Source: Acanthaster planci
Taxonomy: Eukaryota > Echinodermata > Asteroidea > Valvatida > Acanthasteridae
NCBI RefSeq assembly: GCF_001949145.1
Contig: NW_019091621.1
Span: forward strand, 208,283 to 272,282
Reading direction: 5' to 3'
Length of the DNA: 64,000 bases
The notes under the pieces: generated by a model
Databases searched by the model: none
What the model saw: only the letters and a program-made list of their open reading frames with translations
Told to the model about the DNA's origin: nothing
Shown: positions 60,714-64,000 of the stretch, piece after piece
Numbering within the stretch: the first letter of the stretch is position 1
Layout: each line of letters begins with the position of its first letter
Translations under genes and position numbers: made by a program

Positions 60714-63700
60714 AATCATGCCAATTTTCAGAACCCTGCTGCGCAGGGTAAGTAACGTTTTTTACATCCTTCATTGTCCAACGATTTAAGTCTAACCAAT
60801 TTGGCACAAAATGGCCCAGTTCCTCAGTGTGCAAAGACTGCAGTACTTTCAACATGCCGTTTTATCATAAATCATGTAGCCTAGGCCTAGTGCAAATTTC
60901 AGGACGACCTAGGCCCACAACTCAACCGTCTGACCGTTTGCCAACTCGACTCGGAACAACTCAACCGTTGAGACATCTGGAGCAGTGGGACAGCTGAACA
61001 GTCTGCTTCTAATGGACAGACAACTTGACCGTCATGATCGTTGCGACAAATTGTCATTTTACCTAGGGAAAAAAATACCTGAAATTTGGCCATGTATGTA
61101 AGTAAGCCCTAGGCCTACGTGTCTTTTTATTGAGTGTCACTGTCGGTCACTTCCCCCCATTTTCACTTCACCCCATTGATTAGGATTCATTCTGTTCTTC
61201 AGTAACAGAGGTACATAGGCCTAGATGCAACAAGTGAAAACATCGACGTTTAAGTACCCAAATAACGATCGGATAATCCAACTTTCAAAGGCCAAAGCAA
61301 TGATTCTGATTTCCCGACCGCCGGACTCGAGACTCTAAAATTTTTATGTTTTGTTATCGCTTTGCTAAAAACACGAGCGCAAAGTGCTGGTTCCCGCCAC
61401 ACTGCACCTGTGTAAGAGAATGCGTGATGGAGTGTGGCGACCAGTCTATTCGTGCCGTGGTGACCGTTCATGTACGTGATCCGTCACACAAAAAAAAAAT
61501 TGATGTTTGCAATATTTCTTCACATTAATTCTTAGTGTCTTGTCAATGTGTATATTTTCTGTGTTCATCAGTTTAATTTTAGGCTGTTTTGCTCGTACTT
61601 GAAGCGAGCATGTTTCCACAAAATTTCCTGTGCGCCAAGATTTATCTGGTCGCCCGGGTAGAGCTGTCTGGATGCATTGACAATTATCAGAATGATGTGA
61701 ACAGAACTGTGTGTGTTGCTTTGAAAAAACTTGAAGAAGATGAGAAATAACCCCGATGCTAGTCCAACCATGCATTAATTCATCATAATGGACTATGCAG
61801 TAGACATTAATTTAATGCCGTAGACTTCTCTATAATAACTGCATGTCGTTTGTGGAACTCTTCTCTGGACCATTTTTGAAGAGGCTTGTAACACACTCAA
61901 AACGGACGGCAAAGTGGAAATAGGGCAAAGTGGGGATGGGGCGATGTGAGGATGGGGCAAAGTGGAAATGGGGCGAAGTGACTATAAACCTTTTCATCTC
62001 AATCAATCTCCAATTGTCTCAATCATCTCCATGATTGAGACAAGTTAACTCATAACGAGTGCACTTGCTTTTTACAGTTACATCGCAACAAAACACGACC
62101 CAGACAAATTTTCCTTAACACATCAATCTGCAATCTGTGTTGGATGCTCCAAACTCCTTCATGTTCACATCTTGAATGTTCAAGATGTCTTAACGGACGA
62201 CCCAGTGAGCGGTCGAGTTGTCCCACCAGTCAAGTTGTCTCAATGGTCCATTTGTTCCGAGTCAAGTTGTAAATGGTCTTGTCCAACGTCCAGCCTTGCT
62301 TACTGACATGCCTAATCACTTTGGTTGCTGTCAATGGTCAGCTGGTCGGCATGTACAGTACATGTACTGTCAAGCGATCAGCCATTTCAGCACAATCATG
62401 CCATCAGTGACATCAGTCAACCCACCTGGTAGTTTGAAATCTCAAACTTTATATCCCTCGTGATGTGAAGACTTGTAAAATTTTGAGTCGAGTGCATTGA
62501 TTTTATTTCTCATGAAAAAATGTTCCCTAGTCCCGAGCCGTGGATCAGAAAGAGAAAATGAAATATCCTGCAATAAGATGTTGAATTTTAGGACTTCTTT
62601 TTTTTTGTCTCAACAGTCAATATGAGTTTGCCTGTGCACCTGACAGCAAGTGACAGTGAACAATATCCAGAAATGGTGAAGCTGCTGGAGGCTCTTTGCC
62701 AACACATCACAGACACAGGGGTCAGCAGATCAGTCCAGAAAGATCTCAGTCAGGTAAAATGGGATGGAATCATCTACATGTACCATTTTACCTGGAACTT
62801 TCCAACGCAAACTCAAATGGGATTAAATCAGACAGCCATAGACGTCACTGTAAAGAAAGAAAATGTTTTTTAGTGAGACCAGGTCAACATGGGCAATTCA
62901 CATTACACTACACTACCAAGAGGTTGTCACAGAGAGGCTGTTTTTTAAGTTTACAGTCGACAAAAACTTGGTTGGCGAGCAGCAATTTGCATTAGATGGC
63001 AGCCAGTTGAGCAAATGTTTTATCGGTCAGGGCATTTCTTCCCTCAAAAAATCCACATCTTGTTTCATTAACACTAATTCTCAAAAACACCCCCCCTAAT
63101 CTTAAAAACAAACAAACAAACAAACATCAGGAACAATCCAAGTTCCCCACACTGCAATCTTGCAATCTGTGTAGGACTTTTAGGACAGCTTCCTTGATGT
63201 GTCATTCTGTGTTTTGACAAGTATTGACTTGGTTTTTTAATACCGTACCTGCGATTTGTGTGAATTACTTCGCAGGCCCAGGAGTTGTTGAAGAGAGAGA
63301 AACAATCCTATCTACAGTTCCACATCCTGCACCACGACCTGAAGGAGTTCCTTATGGACCATGAGATTGCCAGCTATGACATCGCTCCAAGTTCTTCAAC
63401 AGCACAGGCAAGTGTAGCATTTCTCCACACTTCCCCCCACACCCCAGTTTAACCATGGATGTACAGACAGAGCTCTCTGAAGAAACGTATGAGTTTCTAA
63501 ATAATTCAGCGGTTAACGTTTTGTTCGCATGGAGGCTGTTCTCACATGACAGTGATTATCTGCTTTTTTCAAGTGATGATAATTGCCTATTTTCATCATG
63601 CATTCTCTGTAGCTGTCCTCGCCGGTTTTAAGGAAACTTGAGATGATATAAGACGTCATGACCAATGGAAAATGAAACATAGACACTCAAATGATTTAAT

Positions 63701-63936
63701 ACCTCTTCCTTGTGTTTAACCCTACATTGTTAACACTCTTCCGTTGAAGTGCTTGTACGTTTTTCTTTTCCTTTCACATCTGGTAGTTACAAGAAGCAGT
63801 CAAGCACTGCCTGTACACAGCGGAGGCGGCTGACTACCTACACCCTCACCCAGACACCTCATCGGGGGACGACCAGCCCTGCACACTGCTGGGACTGACC
63901 AGAGAGCAGCTCCAGAGAGCAAACCCTCACCACAAG
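60702..63936 (+). CDS. HAUS4: HAUS augmin-like complex subunit 4, 5' part
   Basis: HAUS4 belongs to the eight-subunit augmin complex that recruits gamma-tubulin to spindle microtubules. Coding exons are 60702-60747, 62617-62753, 63276-63407 and 63787-63936, 155 codons in continuous frame; the gene continues past the window end. Similarity to vertebrate HAUS4 is moderate but collinear. YPEMVKLLEALCQHITDTGVS matches its NPYFSKLL..HVDESG region, QFHILHHDLKEFLMD matches the ILHRVIQELLVDYY region, and LLGLTREQLQRANP matches LLGLEKADLLELMP. The Met in exon 1 (MAAPNHANFQ) joins exon 2 in frame through a CAGG|GTAAGT donor; a second Met at 62622 in exon 2 is an alternative start. Intron 3 appears to use a GC donor (CAG|GCAAGT). 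Intron 1 holds a foldback-type element. Confidence 0.82.
60917..62290. mobile_element. Foldback element with tandem-repeat arms (TU-like), no. 2 (HAUS4 intron 1)
   Basis: The outer left arm 60917-61054 has recurring CAACTCAACCG/CAACTTGACCG words, and the outer right arm 62186-62290 has the inverse GGTCAAGTTGTC-type words. Inner inverted blocks follow: CACTTCCCCCCATTTTCACT at 61149-61168, and GGGCAAAGTGGAAATGGGGC-type tandem units at 61910-61980. The core has no recognised ORF. Confidence 0.62.
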
Positions 63937-64000
63937 GTGCCCTTTTTTGTCTCCACTCCTGTCCTTCACTGTCTACTTCTTCAAATGGTCAGGTGGATGG

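Overview
The window is animal nuclear DNA, most likely from an invertebrate deuterostome and perhaps an echinoderm. All genes are split by spliceosomal introns. The proteins keep near-human length and domain order. The spaces between and within genes are full of foldback/MITE-type repeats, tRNA-derived SINEs and a decayed LINE. The phylum is an inference; amphioxus or hemichordate cannot be excluded from sequence reading alone.

Layout. 1-11.4 kb: no recognisable gene; several inverted-repeat elements, a SINE and a diverged ~125-bp tandem array. 11.4-26.8 kb: a segmental duplication carrying two intact flavin-containing monooxygenase (FMO) genes on the + strand (530 and 528 aa, two coding exons each), with a broken non-LTR retrotransposon between them. 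27.9-35.7 kb: the complete mitochondrial ribosomal protein L3 gene (MRPL3, minus strand, 8 coding exons, 344 aa). 35.8-45.7 kb: URI1, the prefoldin-like RPB5 interactor (+ strand, 8 coding exons, 467 aa), head-to-head with MRPL3 across a 163-bp promoter gap. 49.6-57.7 kb: inositol monophosphatase (IMPA1-like, minus strand, 7 coding exons, 280 aa), tail-to-tail with URI1. It has one extra, identical copy of coding exon 4 in a tandem duplication next to the only N of the window. 60.7 kb to the end: the 5' part of HAUS4 (augmin complex), + strand, four coding exons, running off the window.

Exon models were built by hand from homology, splice-site consensus and reading-phase bookkeeping. The MRPL3, URI1 and IMPA1 models close exactly in frame at every junction. 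These are unrelated housekeeping genes plus a detoxification gene pair, and no shared pathway is implied. The most notable items are the IMPA1 exon-4 duplication, foldback elements whose arms are arrays of short tandem repeats (resembling sea urchin TU elements), a SINE whose tail resembles the local LINE tail, and recurring MITE families placed in introns of the genes.
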